DNA from: Sphingomonas sp. PP-CE-3A-406
Lineage (GTDB): Bacteria > Pseudomonadota > Alphaproteobacteria > Sphingomonadales > Sphingomonadaceae
Reading direction: 5' to 3'
Assembly: GCF_003688625.1 (NCBI RefSeq)
Contig: NZ_RCWY01000002.1
Span: 868,001-932,000, forward strand
DNA: 64,000 nt
The notes under the pieces are model-generated. The model was not told the DNA's origin. It did no database searches and saw only the letters and a program-made list of their open reading frames with translations. The position numbers and the translations under genes were made by a program. How positions within the stretch are numbered: position 1 is the first letter of the stretch; each line of letters opens with the position of its first letter. Positions 43,897-54,025 of this stretch are shown piece by piece.

Positions 43897-45291
43897 TCAG
43901 AGCCCCTCGCCGCCGACCCATTGCGCGTTCGACAGGCGCCGCGCGAGATCCCAGCTCTGGACGCGGATATCGGGCACCGCGACGACCTCCCACAACCCGC
44001 CGCGGGTCATAGGTCCGATGCAGTGAATCCGATCGTCGGGCACGCCGTCGGCGCGGATCGCGCGCGATTGTGCGTCGACGTCGACACCGAGCCGGAGCGG
44101 ATCCGGCCTGATCGCGCCCGTCGCGAGCAGGTGCTTCACGAGCGGTTCTTCGGAGCGCAACAGATCACCCTGCGGACCGGTGCAATTAACGATCCGCGCG
44201 GCGTGCGTGACGACGGGTTCGGTGGTGCCGCGCGGTCGCCAGGTCAGTTTCGCGCCGGTACCATCGGCGTCGGCGGAGACGATCTTGCCGGCCGCGAATT
44301 TCAGCTGGCCACTGGCGACGAGGGCCTCGACGCGCTCGGCGACACGCGGCGCGAGGCGGTGACGGTGCACGTCCCAATAGGGGCGGAGATGACGCAGGAA
44401 CCGCCCGCGCACCTCCTGCGAGGCGGCGGACCACAGCATCTGCGTGACCGGGCGAAGCTCGTCGACCGCGCAACGCCAGCCTTCCTCCGCGGCGCGCGCG
44501 CGGATGTGACGGACGAGATCGGTCAGCCCGCCCTGCGGCTTGTCGGCGACGCCGCGATGCGCGGGCGCGCCGTCGACGTGGCGGCGCGGCGACAGACCGC
44601 GACGCGACATGGCGAGAATCTGGCCCGCGAACCCCTGCGCATCGAGCAGCAACGCCGCGTCGATCGCGGTCAGCCCGGTGCCGACCAGCACGACCGTGTC
44701 ATCCGCGCCCAGTCCCTCGGCAAGGTCGGCCGCCCACGGATCGGCGCAATACACGCCCGGGGGCAGTGCGTCGGGCTTTAGGCCCGGCGGGGTGTGCGGC
44801 GGCAGATTGCCGAGCGCGAGCACCGCGGTATCGGCGGCGATCGTCCGCCCGTCGGCCATTTTGAGCGTCACGCCGTCGCCGATCACCGGCTCGATCGCGC
44901 AGACCTCGCCCTCGACATGCACCAGGCGGCCGTCCGATTCCGCGATCGCCGCGTCGAGCAGTTCGCGGAGATACGCGCCATAGGTCGTGCGCGGGACGAA
45001 GGTCGTGCGGCCGCCCTTGCCGTGCGCCTCGAGCCAGCGGACGAAGTGATCGGGATCGTCGGGGAGCGCGCTCATGTTACCGGCGCGGACATTGAGCAGG
45101 TGGTCGGGATGCGCCGCGCTATACGCGACGCCGCGCGCGAGTTGCCGGTCGCGGCGCTCGATGAGCGTGACCCGCGGACCTTCGTGCCGCATCAGATTGA
45201 CCGCAAACAACGCGCCCGAAAAGCCGCCGCCGACCACGACGACATGATCCTCGGGGCCCGCTATCCGCGCGATAGTTGCTTTCTCGTCCAT
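43897..45291 (-). CDS. FAD/NAD(P)-binding protein, YdhS-like
   Basis: This flavoprotein-like protein of about 464 residues has the N-terminal dinucleotide-binding motif VVVGGGFSGALFAVNLM (about 18-34), a second Rossmann motif VLVGTGLTAIDAALLL near 208, and NCTGPQGDLL near 380. It belongs to the FAD-NAD(P)-binding group (pfam13454 type) found with hydroxyacylglutathione or siderophore-related genes in some genomes; the reaction is unknown. The ATG at 45291 lacks a strong ribosome binding site, and an in-frame GTG four codons upstream is an alternative. It is a single gene; 128 bases to opgG contain no visible gene. Confidence 0.8.
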   Translation of the reverse strand: MDEKATIARIAGPEDHVVVVGGGFSGALFAVNLMRHEGPRVTLIERRDRQLARGVAYSAAHPDHLLNVRAGNMSALPDDPDHFVRWLEAHGKGGRTTFVPRTTYGAYLRELLDAAIAESDGRLVHVEGEVCAIEPVIGDGVTLKMADGRTIAADTAVLALGNLPPHTPPGLKPDALPPGVYCADPWAADLAEGLGADDTVVLVGTGLTAIDAALLLDAQGFAGQILAMSRRGLSPRRHVDGAPAHRGVADKPQGGLTDLVRHIRARAAEEGWRCAVDELRPVTQMLWSAASQEVRGRFLRHLRPYWDVHRHRLAPRVAERVEALVASGQLKFAAGKIVSADADGTGAKLTWRPRGTTEPVVTHAARIVNCTGPQGDLLRSEEPLVKHLLATGAIRPDPLRLGVDVDAQSRAIRADGVPDDRIHCIGPMTRGGLWEVVAVPDIRVQSWDLARRLSNAQWVGGEGL

Positions 45292-45397
45292 CTGTACGCT
45301 CACCCACAGTGTCGCGGGAGGCCATGCCCGATCGGAGCCGGCTAGCCCAGCCCCTGGCGATGGGACGGCCACCACCCTGCAAGCCGTCATCCCGAAA

Positions 45398-45482
45398 CTC
45401 CGCCATCCTGACGAAAGTCAGGATCCGGGTTCACGTACGACACGCTGGTGGCTCTGGATCCTGACTTTCGTCAGGATGACGG
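45398..45482. repeat. 85-bp REP doublet, class B (B1 stems)
   Basis: The usual TCCTGACGAAAGTCAGGA hairpins are inverted; one outer T is changed to C. It lies in the 322-bp gap between the divergent/tail ends of the FAD protein and GH29 genes. The gap also holds a CCCCGGCGACGGCCGGGG hairpin near 45565 and no visible gene. Confidence 0.92.
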
Positions 45483-45562
45483 GGTTGGGGCGAAACTACC
45501 CAGTCCCCCGTCACCTCGGAACAGGTCCGGGGTGACGGCGGGAGGTGTCTCTCGATCGAGTA

Positions 45563-45594
45563 TGCCCACCCCGGCGACGGCCGGGGTGGGGCCT
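45563..45594. repeat. hairpin repeat, class A-like, after the N-glycan operon
   Basis: The palindrome CCCACCCCGGC-GAC-GGCCGGGGTGGG lies just downstream of the GH29 stop and could protect or end the long operon transcript. There is no T run on the operon side. Confidence 0.7.
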
Positions 45595-45613
45595 ATCTTT
45601 TAGTCGCCCCGTC

Positions 45614-47605
45614 TTACGGCCGGAACGCGCCGATGCCCGCGATCGCCATCTTCGGCTGCGCGGTCGCGACGGTCGTGAACCCCAGCATCAGGTATCGCGC
45701 CTGCCGGGCCTTCGCGAAGGTGATGCGCTGCGTCGCCCGGGCGTAGGCGATGTTGCCGAACTCGCCCGCGTCCGCCGGCGTCCAGGTCTTGCCGTCCTCG
45801 CTCGTCTCGACGCTGTAGCGCCCCGGCGGGCCCGCGTCGGGCAGCGCCTGCCGCGTCGGCGTCAGGCTGAAGCCAGCGACCTGCTCCGCCTTGCCCATGT
45901 CGATCATCAGCATCACGATGCTCGTCGGGGTCGGCGCCGGCGTCGTCCAGACGGTGGCAAGGTCGTCGTCGAGCACCGCTTCCGCGCCGGGCAATCCGGG
46001 CTTCACCACACCCGCCAGCGATTTCTCGCCCGCGAAATCCGGCTTGCCCGCCTTCATCGCCAGACTGTGCTGGATCGCGCTGACGATCGTCCAGCCGGTC
46101 TTCGAGATGATCTTGTTGCCCGTCGCCTGCGATGCCGCGATCGCGACCGGCGGGACGCTCAGGAACAGCGAGAGTTCGGTGATCGCCGGGCACGCGGGCG
46201 CCTCGACGATCCGCAGCCGCACGCGCCGCGCGGTCACCGGCTCGGGCAGGCGGATGATCCGCTGCGCACCGATGCACTCGTGCACCGCAACCTCGCGCCA
46301 CGCGCCCTTGGCATCCGCCACGTCGATCGCGAACTTCGTCACGCGCACGCCGAGGTCGAGCGCCTCGCGGATCCGGATCAGGTCGAACCGGCGCCCCGGC
46401 GGCAGGTCGAGCACCAGCGACGGCGTCTTCACCGCATCGGGCGTACTCCAATACGTCTCGCGATTGCCGTCGAGCACATTGGCCGGCGCGAACCGGCTCC
46501 CGCGCGATGGGCCGCTCGCCACCGCGCCCTTGGCCAGATCGGTCTTGAAGCTCGCGCGCAACGCATCGCCGAACGACTTCAGCGACGCGAGATCGGGCTC
46601 CGCGATCAGCCCGCGGCGATCGGGCGGCAGGTTGAGCATCATGTTGGTGCCGCGCCCGACCGACTCGTCGTGGAACTGCATCAGCCGCTGCGGCGACTTC
46701 ACCTGGAGGTCCTCGTCGGCATGATAGAACCAGCCGGGACGGATCGACGTGTTGGTCTCCGCCGGCCACCATAAAGGCGCACCGCGCACGCCCGAATTGC
46801 CCTCCGACTGGACATACGGATGGTTCGGCATCGTCGGCCAGCACGGATCGCCCGCGTGGCCGTCCTCGTTGCCGACCCAACGGATATCCGCACCGAGCGG
46901 GTCGAAGGTGCACGCCATCGGCTGCAATTTGTGGACGAGCGCGATGATCGACGGCCAGTTGTAATATTTCGGCGCATCGATCTTCCGCGCCTCGCGCGCG
47001 CCGCCATAATAACCGTCGCCGCCGTTCGCGCCGTCGAACCACACTTCGAACAGATCGCCGTAATTGGTGCAAAGATCGGTCAGCTGCGCGCGGAAATACT
47101 CGACGTACGAAGGTTTCCCATAGTCGGCGCGGTTGCGATCCCACGGCGACAGATACAGCCCGTAGGAAATCCCGCCGCGCCGACACGCGTCGCCCATTTC
47201 GCGGACGATATCACCCTTGCCGCCCTTGTACGGGCTGTTGCGGATGCAATGCTCGGTCAGCTTTGTGGGCCAGAGGCAGAAGCCGTCATGGTGCTTGGCG
47301 GTCAGGACAAGGCCGGTGAGCCCCGCGCTTTTCGCCGCCGCGACGATCTGGTCGGGATCGAACGCAGTCGGGTTGAAGAGCTTGGGGTCCTCGTCGCCAT
47401 AGCCCCATTCCTTGTCGGTCCAGGTGTTCAGCGTGAAGTGGACGAAGCCGTAGCGCTCGCGCTTGTGCCACGCGAGCTGGCGGACGCTCGGCGTCGCGCC
47501 CCACGGGGCTGGCGCACCGACCGGGGCCGCCGCACTGGCCCGGCCAGCCGCAGCAGTAGCGAGCGTACCGGCGATCAACGCGCGGCGGTTCAGGTCTAAC
47601 GTCAT
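45614..47605 (-). CDS. GH29 alpha-L-fucosidase with two F5/8-type domains
   Basis: This exported 663-residue GH29 enzyme removes alpha-L-fucose with retention. The nucleophile is probably Asp191 in VWFDGA; LTAKHHDGF (102-109) is the conserved sugar-binding block. The leader [16 protein letters not shown] has a twin arginine, suggesting Tat export. After the barrel (to about 340) come two discoidin-like segments (about 350-480 and 500-663). It is the last gene of the glycosidase operon and overlaps GH92 by 4 bases. In this context core or antennary fucose of N-glycans is the likely target; linkage is not readable. Confidence 0.92.
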   Translation of the reverse strand: MTLDLNRRALIAGTLATAAAGRASAAAPVGAPAPWGATPSVRQLAWHKRERYGFVHFTLNTWTDKEWGYGDEDPKLFNPTAFDPDQIVAAAKSAGLTGLVLTAKHHDGFCLWPTKLTEHCIRNSPYKGGKGDIVREMGDACRRGGISYGLYLSPWDRNRADYGKPSYVEYFRAQLTDLCTNYGDLFEVWFDGANGGDGYYGGAREARKIDAPKYYNWPSIIALVHKLQPMACTFDPLGADIRWVGNEDGHAGDPCWPTMPNHPYVQSEGNSGVRGAPLWWPAETNTSIRPGWFYHADEDLQVKSPQRLMQFHDESVGRGTNMMLNLPPDRRGLIAEPDLASLKSFGDALRASFKTDLAKGAVASGPSRGSRFAPANVLDGNRETYWSTPDAVKTPSLVLDLPPGRRFDLIRIREALDLGVRVTKFAIDVADAKGAWREVAVHECIGAQRIIRLPEPVTARRVRLRIVEAPACPAITELSLFLSVPPVAIAASQATGNKIISKTGWTIVSAIQHSLAMKAGKPDFAGEKSLAGVVKPGLPGAEAVLDDDLATVWTTPAPTPTSIVMLMIDMGKAEQVAGFSLTPTRQALPDAGPPGRYSVETSEDGKTWTPADAGEFGNIAYARATQRITFAKARQARYLMLGFTTVATAQPKMAIAGIGAFRP

Positions 47606-49911
47606 CGCGAAACTCCGGTGGTTGCTGGCGGCCGGTCGGCAGGCGCGCGGCCAAAATTGCGGTTAGGCTTGTCGCCCATCTCGAACACGAGCCGCCCGCC
47701 GCGGACGATATCGGCATGCGTGATCCAGCTCTTCGTCCAAGGCTTGCGGTTCCAGGTCACCGACTGGACATACGGTCGGTCGGGCGCATTGCCGCGTGCC
47801 TCGACGACCAGCGTCCTGCCGTTGCCGACGCGCATCTCGGCCCGGTCGAACAGCGGCGAGCCGAGCACATAGTTCGCGCTCACCGGATCGACCGGATACA
47901 GTCCGAGTGCGCTCAGCACGAACCACGCGCTCATCTGACCGCAATCGTCGTTGCCGATGATGCCGTCAGGCGCATCCTTGTACATCTCGGTCAGCAGACG
48001 CCGGACCATGCCTTGCGTCTTCCACGCCGCGCCGCAATACGCGTACATGTACGCGATGTGATGGCTGGGTTCGTTGCCATGCGCATATTGCCCGACCAGC
48101 CCGCTGATGTCGGGCGGCGCGTCCTTCGGCAGGATCGACGACGCGGTGAACAACGCATCGAGCTTGGCCTCGAACTTAGCATCGCCGCCCATCGCCGCGA
48201 TCAGACCATAGACGTCGTGCTGGTTGAGGAACGTCGCCTGCCAGCTATTGCTCTCGGTATAGTCACGCCACGTGGCGGAATGGCCTAGCGCGACGGGATC
48301 GTACGGTTCGATCCATGTCCCGTCTTCGCGCTTGGGTCGTGCGAAGTTGATCGTGCTGTCGAACACGTTCCGCCAATTGCCGCTGCGCTTGCGCAGTCGT
48401 GCGGCATCGGCGGTCGCTCCCGCTGCATCGGCCAGGTGCGCCGAGGCGTAATCGTCATACGCATATTCGAGCGTACGCGAGACCCCCTCGAACACCTTGT
48501 CGGCGGGAACATAGCCGATCGTATCATAGGGTTCGATCCCGAGGCTGTTGTCGAGATCCGGCATCGTGAAATCGAACGAACGCCGACGCACGTTCGGCCA
48601 CGCCGCCGCATAGTCGGCGCGCACGCCCTTCGCGCGGGCCTCGGCCATCACCGACACCGAATGCCAGCCAATCATGCACCCGGTCTCGATCCCCTGGAGC
48701 GGCCAGACGGGCGGGCCATAGCGGCTCTGCTGCGTCTGGCGGATCAGGTCGCCGACCAGCTCAGCGGTCCGCTTGGGCTCGATCAACGTCAGCAGCGGAT
48801 GCAGCGCGCGGTACGTGTCCCACATCGAATAGGTGCTGTACGCGCGATCCTTGCCGGTCAGCCTGTGCACCTTTTTGTCGAGGCCGAGATACCGCCCGTC
48901 GACATCGGAGAACAGCGTCGGCGCAAGCTGCGCATGATAAAGCGCGCTCGCCATGATCGTGCGCTGCGCGGGCGTCCCGCCCTCGACGGTGACCGCGGCG
49001 AGCGCCGGGGCCCAGCGCTTGGCGGCCTGCGCATGGTACCGGTCGAAGTCCCAGTGCCGGGCCTCGGCGGCCAGGTTCGCGCGCGCGCCGGCGACGTCGA
49101 CCCCGGAGATGCCGGTGCGGATCACGATCGGCGCGGCGCCGGCGTCGTCATAGTGCAGCACCGCCTTCACCCGCTTGCCCGCGACGCCGCGTGCGCCGTC
49201 CGCCTGCGCGACGTCGCCATCGCCGTAGAAGACGATGCGGTCGGGCTTGCGCGATACCTGCATCGCGAAGTGGATGCGGCGCCCCTTGGCCCAGCGGAAC
49301 ACGCGGCGGCTGCCGGTCAGCGTACCGCTGTCGTCGATCGCCAGCGACGCCTCGTCGATCAGCACGCCCCGGTCGGACTCGTCGAGGATCAGGTGCGACA
49401 TATCGATCAGGACATGCCCCGCGCCGCGCGGGAAGACATGGCGCTGAATGCCGGTCCGCTCGGTGACGGTGAGCTCCGCGCGGACACCCGTTTCCAGCGC
49501 CACGCGGTAGTAACCGGGTTCCGCATGTTCGTCGGAAAACCGCTGGCGATAGCCCGCACCAGGATCTTCGAGCGTGCCGGGGGTCAGCTGGACCGGACCG
49601 CGCGTCGGCACCACCAGCACGTCGAGCATGTCGCCGATCCCGGTGCCAGACAGATGCGTGTGGCTGAACCCGATGATCGACGTGTCGGTGCGGTGATAGC
49701 CCGAGCACGCATCCCAGCGCTCGACATCGGTATCGGGACTGAGCTGCACCATCCCGAACGGCAGCGTCGCGCCCGGATAGGTATGGCCGTGGCCGCCCGT
49801 GCCAACGAACAGATCGGGCGCGGTGGTCGTGCGCGGCGAGGCGGCAAACGTCGTGCGCGCGGTCAGCGCGAGCGCACCGCTACCGGCGAGGAGCATACGG
49901 CGGGAGATCAT
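47602..49911 (-). CDS. GH92 alpha-mannosidase
   Basis: This 769-residue Ca2+-dependent, inverting exo-alpha-mannosidase has a Tat-type leader ([16 protein letters not shown]). [23 protein letters not shown] near residue 40 and [22 protein letters not shown] near 670 are the family hallmarks, the latter holding catalytic and metal residues. GH92 enzymes trim alpha-1,2, -1,3 or -1,6 mannose from N-glycan antennae. The specificity is not assigned. It is coupled to both neighbours by 4-base overlaps. Confidence 0.94.
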   Translation of the reverse strand: MISRRMLLAGSGALALTARTTFAASPRTTTAPDLFVGTGGHGHTYPGATLPFGMVQLSPDTDVERWDACSGYHRTDTSIIGFSHTHLSGTGIGDMLDVLVVPTRGPVQLTPGTLEDPGAGYRQRFSDEHAEPGYYRVALETGVRAELTVTERTGIQRHVFPRGAGHVLIDMSHLILDESDRGVLIDEASLAIDDSGTLTGSRRVFRWAKGRRIHFAMQVSRKPDRIVFYGDGDVAQADGARGVAGKRVKAVLHYDDAGAAPIVIRTGISGVDVAGARANLAAEARHWDFDRYHAQAAKRWAPALAAVTVEGGTPAQRTIMASALYHAQLAPTLFSDVDGRYLGLDKKVHRLTGKDRAYSTYSMWDTYRALHPLLTLIEPKRTAELVGDLIRQTQQSRYGPPVWPLQGIETGCMIGWHSVSVMAEARAKGVRADYAAAWPNVRRRSFDFTMPDLDNSLGIEPYDTIGYVPADKVFEGVSRTLEYAYDDYASAHLADAAGATADAARLRKRSGNWRNVFDSTINFARPKREDGTWIEPYDPVALGHSATWRDYTESNSWQATFLNQHDVYGLIAAMGGDAKFEAKLDALFTASSILPKDAPPDISGLVGQYAHGNEPSHHIAYMYAYCGAAWKTQGMVRRLLTEMYKDAPDGIIGNDDCGQMSAWFVLSALGLYPVDPVSANYVLGSPLFDRAEMRVGNGRTLVVEARGNAPDRPYVQSVTWNRKPWTKSWITHADIVRGGRLVFEMGDKPNRNFGRAPADRPPATTGVSR

Positions 49912-51341
49912 GCGCGGACTCCGAGAAGGGCGGGGCGTTTGGCGGCGATGTCGACGACCAGCTCACCGAACAGCCCGTTGGCCCAGGCGAACCAGGCGCG
50001 GGTAAATTTCGCGCCGTCGTCCTGGTTGAAGGATTCATGCATGAACCCGGTGCCGCCATGCGTCGATTTGAGCCCGGCCAGCGATCGCGCGACGGTCGCG
50101 TCGTCACCGGTCTCGAGCGCGTTCAGCGCGTGCATCACGATCGACATCGGCCAGATCTCGCGCAAGCCGGTATGCGGACTGCCGATCCCCTCCGCTGCCT
50201 TGCCGGTAAAGAAATACGCGTTGTCCTTGCTCCACGCGCGCGCCGCGGTGCGCCGCCAGAGCGGATCGTCGGCCTTTACCGCCCCCAGATACGCCAGCCC
50301 CGACAGGCTCGGCACATTGGCGTCGTCCATGAAGACCGCGTTGCCATAGCCGTCTACCTCATAGGCCCAGACCGGCTGGCCGTCCGCACCCTTGGTCATG
50401 CCATGCAGCCGCAACGCCGCCTCGACCTCGTCCGCCAGCGCAGACGCATCCGCCGCCAGCGCCGCATGGGGCCGTGCGCGCGTCGCGAGTTCCGCCAACT
50501 GGCGCAGCGCACGAACCGCGAAGATGTTCGACGGGATCAGGAACGGGAGCACGCACGCATCGTCCGAAGGCCGGAACCCGCAATGGATCAGTCCGACAGG
50601 CCGCGACGGCGGACCATGGCCGTCGAGCGCCATGCTTTCCCCGACGATCGGCGACGACCGGCGGAAGCGATACGGCCCCGGCCCGTCCTTGCGCTGCTGC
50701 TCGCGGAACGTCCGGATCGACGCGCGCGCACCGTCCGCCCACAGCGCGTCGAACGGCACGGTATCGCCGGTCGCCTGCCAATAGGCGTGTGCGATCCACA
50801 TCGGGTAGCAGAGCGAATCCACCTCCCATTTGCGCTCGCCGACGCCCGGCTTCATCACCGTGTCGTCGCCCAGGGACCAGCTCAGATTGGTCTTCGCCGA
50901 CGGATCGTGCATGAACGCGTTGGCGTACGGATCGATCAGGATGCACCGCGCCTGCCGCGCGATCAGCCCGCGGAACAGCGTCCGCAACGCCGGGTCGCGC
51001 TTTGCCAGCGGCAGATACGGATGGACCTGCGCCGAGCTGTCGCGCAGCCACATGCAGTCGATATCGCCGGTGATCACGAACGCGTCGGGCTTGCCGTCGA
51101 CCGCGCCCATGAACACCGTCGTGTCGAGCGTGTTCGGATAGCAATTGCCGAACATCCAGGCGAGTTCGGGATCGGCGATCTTCGCCGATACGCGCGCAAT
51201 CTCGGCCTCGACCGCGCGGCTGGTGTAGCGACGATCGCCAAGCTTCGGGCGCTTGCTGACGAACGGCGGTGCGGCTGCCCGCAGCGGTCCCGCGAGCCCC
51301 AGTGCCGCAGCACCGGCAATCAGCGAACGGCGATCGATCAT
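49908..51341 (-). CDS. GH125 exo-alpha-1,6-mannosidase
   Basis: This 477-residue metal-independent, inverting alpha-mannosidase has an (alpha/alpha)6 fold. The N-terminal leader [15 protein letters not shown] is twin-arginine type. [11 protein letters not shown] (65-75) and [17 protein letters not shown] (90-106) are the GH125 signature, with the acid residue in GDID. Characterised members remove alpha-1,6-linked mannose, complementing GH92, which clears the alpha-1,2 and -1,3 residues. It overlaps the GH3 stop and the GH92 start by 4 bases each. Confidence 0.93.
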   Translation of the reverse strand: MIDRRSLIAGAAALGLAGPLRAAAPPFVSKRPKLGDRRYTSRAVEAEIARVSAKIADPELAWMFGNCYPNTLDTTVFMGAVDGKPDAFVITGDIDCMWLRDSSAQVHPYLPLAKRDPALRTLFRGLIARQARCILIDPYANAFMHDPSAKTNLSWSLGDDTVMKPGVGERKWEVDSLCYPMWIAHAYWQATGDTVPFDALWADGARASIRTFREQQRKDGPGPYRFRRSSPIVGESMALDGHGPPSRPVGLIHCGFRPSDDACVLPFLIPSNIFAVRALRQLAELATRARPHAALAADASALADEVEAALRLHGMTKGADGQPVWAYEVDGYGNAVFMDDANVPSLSGLAYLGAVKADDPLWRRTAARAWSKDNAYFFTGKAAEGIGSPHTGLREIWPMSIVMHALNALETGDDATVARSLAGLKSTHGGTGFMHESFNQDDGAKFTRAWFAWANGLFGELVVDIAAKRPALLGVRA

Positions 51342-54025
51342 TTCGGCAAATCCTGCGTTCCCGTCACGGTGAAGACGGTATCGACACCGGGCCCGTCGCC
51401 GGGCTGGCCGCCGCCGATATGCAGCCGATATTCGCCCGGTACGAAGCGGCGCGTTCCCGCCGCATCGACGCTGCTCATGCCGCGAGGATCGATCGTAAAT
51501 GCCACGCGTGCCGTCTGCCCGGGCTTCACTGTCTGGCGCCTGAACCCGACGAGCTGGCGCTGGAGGACGGGATCGTTGAAACGCGGCTTTACCGTCGGCT
51601 CGGGCGGCACGAGATACGCCTGCACAACCTCGTCGCCGGCGACCTTGCCGGTATTGCGCACCGGCACCTCGACCGAGACGCTCTCCCCCGCCGTAATCGT
51701 GGTGCGCGCGAGCTTCGGCGCGGCATAAGCGAACTGCGTATAGCTAAGCCCGTGCCCAAAGCCCCACAGCGGCGTGCCGGTGAAGTAGCGATAGGTCCGC
51801 TCGCGCATGTTGTAGTCGATGAAAGCGGGCAGATCGCGCGTCTTCGCGTAGAACGTCACCGGCAGTCGCCCGCCCGGATTGCTCTTGCCAACCAGCGTAT
51901 CGGCGATCGCCTGCCCGCCAGCCTGCCCCGGATACCAGCCGACCAGGATCGCGTCGGCATGCGCCTTCGCCCAGGTCATCGCGACCGCGCTGCCGGTCAT
52001 CAGCACGACCACCAGCGGCTTGCCGGTCGCCTCGGCCGCTTCGAGCAACTTCACCTGCGCGGCCGGGAGCCCGATATCGGTCCGATCGCCGCCCGAGAAC
52101 CCGGCCACCTCGATCTGCAACGCCTCGCCCTCGACCGCGGGCGACAGCCCGACGAACGCGACGATCGCATCGGCATCCTTGGCGGCCGCAACCGCTTCCG
52201 CGACCTGCGCATCGGCCGGCGCGGTCCAGGTCAGCCGCAGCCCCTGATCCTCACCGCTATGCGCCAGTTCGACGTGGATAGTGTGGCGGCCAGCGGTGAG
52301 CGTCACCGGTGCCTCGACGTTCTTGCCGCTGCCATCGTCGTCGGCGACCGGCTTGTCGTCGATCCACAACCGCGCGGGATCATGCCCCTTGCAGTCGAAA
52401 CAGCGCGGCACGTCGAGCCGGAACACATAGTCGCCGGCAGCCGGCGCGGTGATCGTGCCGGTCCAGCGCACCGAGAACGCGGCCGGATCGATCCCCGGCG
52501 CAGGCGCGGTGCGGTCCCAGTCGAAGTCGATCAGCCGGTCGGCGCGTACCACCGACGTCCCGGTGAAATTAGTCGCCCGGAAATACTCGCCGCGCAAGGA
52601 CAGCGCGGTATCGGGCACCGGCACGGGCACGCCCTCGGCGATGCTCGACCCTTGTGCGTACCGCACGCCCGCAAATGACGTCCGGAGCGCCGCCAACGGC
52701 GTGATCGGCGCCGCGGCGGTGCCGTGATAGTTCGCCTCCAGCACGTCGACGCTGTCCGCATTCGGCCCGATCACCGCGATCTTCGCCGACGGCTTCAGCG
52801 GTAGCACACCGTTGTTCTGGACCAACACCATCGCCTTCCGCGCCGCCTCGAGCGCCAGCGCGCGGTGCGCAGGCGTGTCGAACTCGGTCGGCTTGATCCG
52901 GTCCCACGGGCTCGTCGTCCCGAACGCGCCGCCGAGCATCCGCCGCACCGCGAACGTACGCGTCAGGCTCGTGTCGAGCGTCGCCTCGGGCACCAGTCCG
53001 CGGCGCACCGCGTCGCCGAGCGCCGCGTAGGTCTTACCGCAGTTGAAATCCATGCCAGCGGAAATCGCCGCCGCCGATCCGCTCGCAGTATCGGGCCGAT
53101 AATAATGGTAGTTCGAGATATTCCCGACCGCATCGCAGTCGGACACGATCAGCCCCTTGAAGCCCCATTGCTTCCGCACGGTCTCGGTCAGCAACGGCTC
53201 CGACGCACACACCGGCACGCCGTGGATCGCGTTGTACGCGCACATCGTCGACAGCGCCTTGCCCTCGGTCAGCGCAAGCCGGAACGCCGGGAGGAACGTC
53301 GCCTCGCGGTCGTGCGGCGAGATATCGACATCGAACCCGTCGCGCCCCGCCTCGGGGCCGCTATGCGCGGCGAGGTGCTTCGGCGTGGCGATCACCTTCG
53401 GGTGCGCGAGGTCGGGCCCCTGCAACCCGCCGATGAACGCGACGCCGAGCCTGCCCGTCAGATACGGGTCCTCGCCATAGGTCTCCTGCCCACGACCCCA
53501 GCGCGGATCGCGGAAGATGTTGATGTTGGGCGACCAGATCGTCAGCCCCTGATAGCGTTCGCGGTCCCCCGCCGGCAGCGCGTTGGACTTGGCGCGGGCC
53601 TCGGTGGAAACCACATCGCCGACGCGCCTGAGCAGCGCCTCGTCCCACGTCGCGGCGAGGCCGATCGCCTGCGGAAACACCGTCGCCACGCCGTTGCGCG
53701 CGAGCCCGTGCAGCCCTTCGTTCCAGTAATCGTACGCGGGCAGCTTCAACCGCGGGATTGCCGGCGCGACGCTCTGCAACTGCGCCGCCTTCTCGTCGAG
53801 CGTCATGCTTCGCACCGCCGGATCGACCGTCTGCGCGAGCGCCGACGACGCGAGCAACAGGCCGGGCACGAAGGCGAGCCGGGCAAACCTGGTCGAAAGG
53901 CGCACCCTCCCCCCCCCCGTCATCCTGGGCTCGACCCAGGATCCAGAGCCACGGGCGGCGGCGTCCGTAACTCTGGATCCCAGCTTCCGCTGGGCTGACG
54001 GCGCGGTGGTAGCGTAATCGCGCAT
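51338..54025 (-). CDS. GH3 glycosidase with PA14 insert, possible beta-xylosidase
   Basis: From the ATG at 54025, coupled to the upstream stop (TGATG), the frame has 895 residues. Residues 9-36 are the translation of an 85-bp REP doublet and residues 36-40 cover a G10 tract. A GTG at 53905 (Val41), right after that G-rich run, gives 855 residues and a clean Sec signal peptide ([17 protein letters not shown], cleavage near SSALA) and is my preferred start. The catalytic domain follows: KH at 216-217, nucleophile Asp296 in VSDCD; then a PA14 domain (about 545-690) and a fibronectin-III-like end. beta-Glucosidase and beta-xylosidase are both possible; operon context favours core beta-1,2-xylose. 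Confidence 0.9.
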   Translation of the reverse strand: MRDYATTAPSAQRKLGSRVTDAAARGSGSWVEPRMTGGGRVRLSTRFARLAFVPGLLLASSALAQTVDPAVRSMTLDEKAAQLQSVAPAIPRLKLPAYDYWNEGLHGLARNGVATVFPQAIGLAATWDEALLRRVGDVVSTEARAKSNALPAGDRERYQGLTIWSPNINIFRDPRWGRGQETYGEDPYLTGRLGVAFIGGLQGPDLAHPKVIATPKHLAAHSGPEAGRDGFDVDISPHDREATFLPAFRLALTEGKALSTMCAYNAIHGVPVCASEPLLTETVRKQWGFKGLIVSDCDAVGNISNYHYYRPDTASGSAAAISAGMDFNCGKTYAALGDAVRRGLVPEATLDTSLTRTFAVRRMLGGAFGTTSPWDRIKPTEFDTPAHRALALEAARKAMVLVQNNGVLPLKPSAKIAVIGPNADSVDVLEANYHGTAAAPITPLAALRTSFAGVRYAQGSSIAEGVPVPVPDTALSLRGEYFRATNFTGTSVVRADRLIDFDWDRTAPAPGIDPAAFSVRWTGTITAPAAGDYVFRLDVPRCFDCKGHDPARLWIDDKPVADDDGSGKNVEAPVTLTAGRHTIHVELAHSGEDQGLRLTWTAPADAQVAEAVAAAKDADAIVAFVGLSPAVEGEALQIEVAGFSGGDRTDIGLPAAQVKLLEAAEATGKPLVVVLMTGSAVAMTWAKAHADAILVGWYPGQAGGQAIADTLVGKSNPGGRLPVTFYAKTRDLPAFIDYNMRERTYRYFTGTPLWGFGHGLSYTQFAYAAPKLARTTITAGESVSVEVPVRNTGKVAGDEVVQAYLVPPEPTVKPRFNDPVLQRQLVGFRRQTVKPGQTARVAFTIDPRGMSSVDAAGTRRFVPGEYRLHIGGGQPGDGPGVDTVFTVTGTQDLPK
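53909..53918 (-). repeat. G10 homopolymer at the GH3 start region
   Basis: Ten consecutive C on the plus strand (G on the coding strand) lie between a REP and the GTG at 53905. The tract is inside the frame used by ATG 54025 and ATG 53923 but upstream of GTG 53905, where it also acts as a G-rich ribosome binding site. Confidence 0.85.
53918..54002. repeat. 85-bp REP doublet, class B (B2), inside the N-glycan operon
   Basis: Hairpins TCCTGGGCTCGACCCAGGA and TCCCAGCTTCCGCTGGG, inverted, are placed between the beta-mannosidase stop and the GH3 signal peptide. It is open in the GH3 frame. Confidence 0.95.

Noticed and set aside
33540..45482. Class B repeats considered as a CRISPR array or insertion-sequence ends
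   Set aside because: Copies are kilobases apart, palindromic, with no regular spacers and no transposase gene between them; they fit REP doublets.
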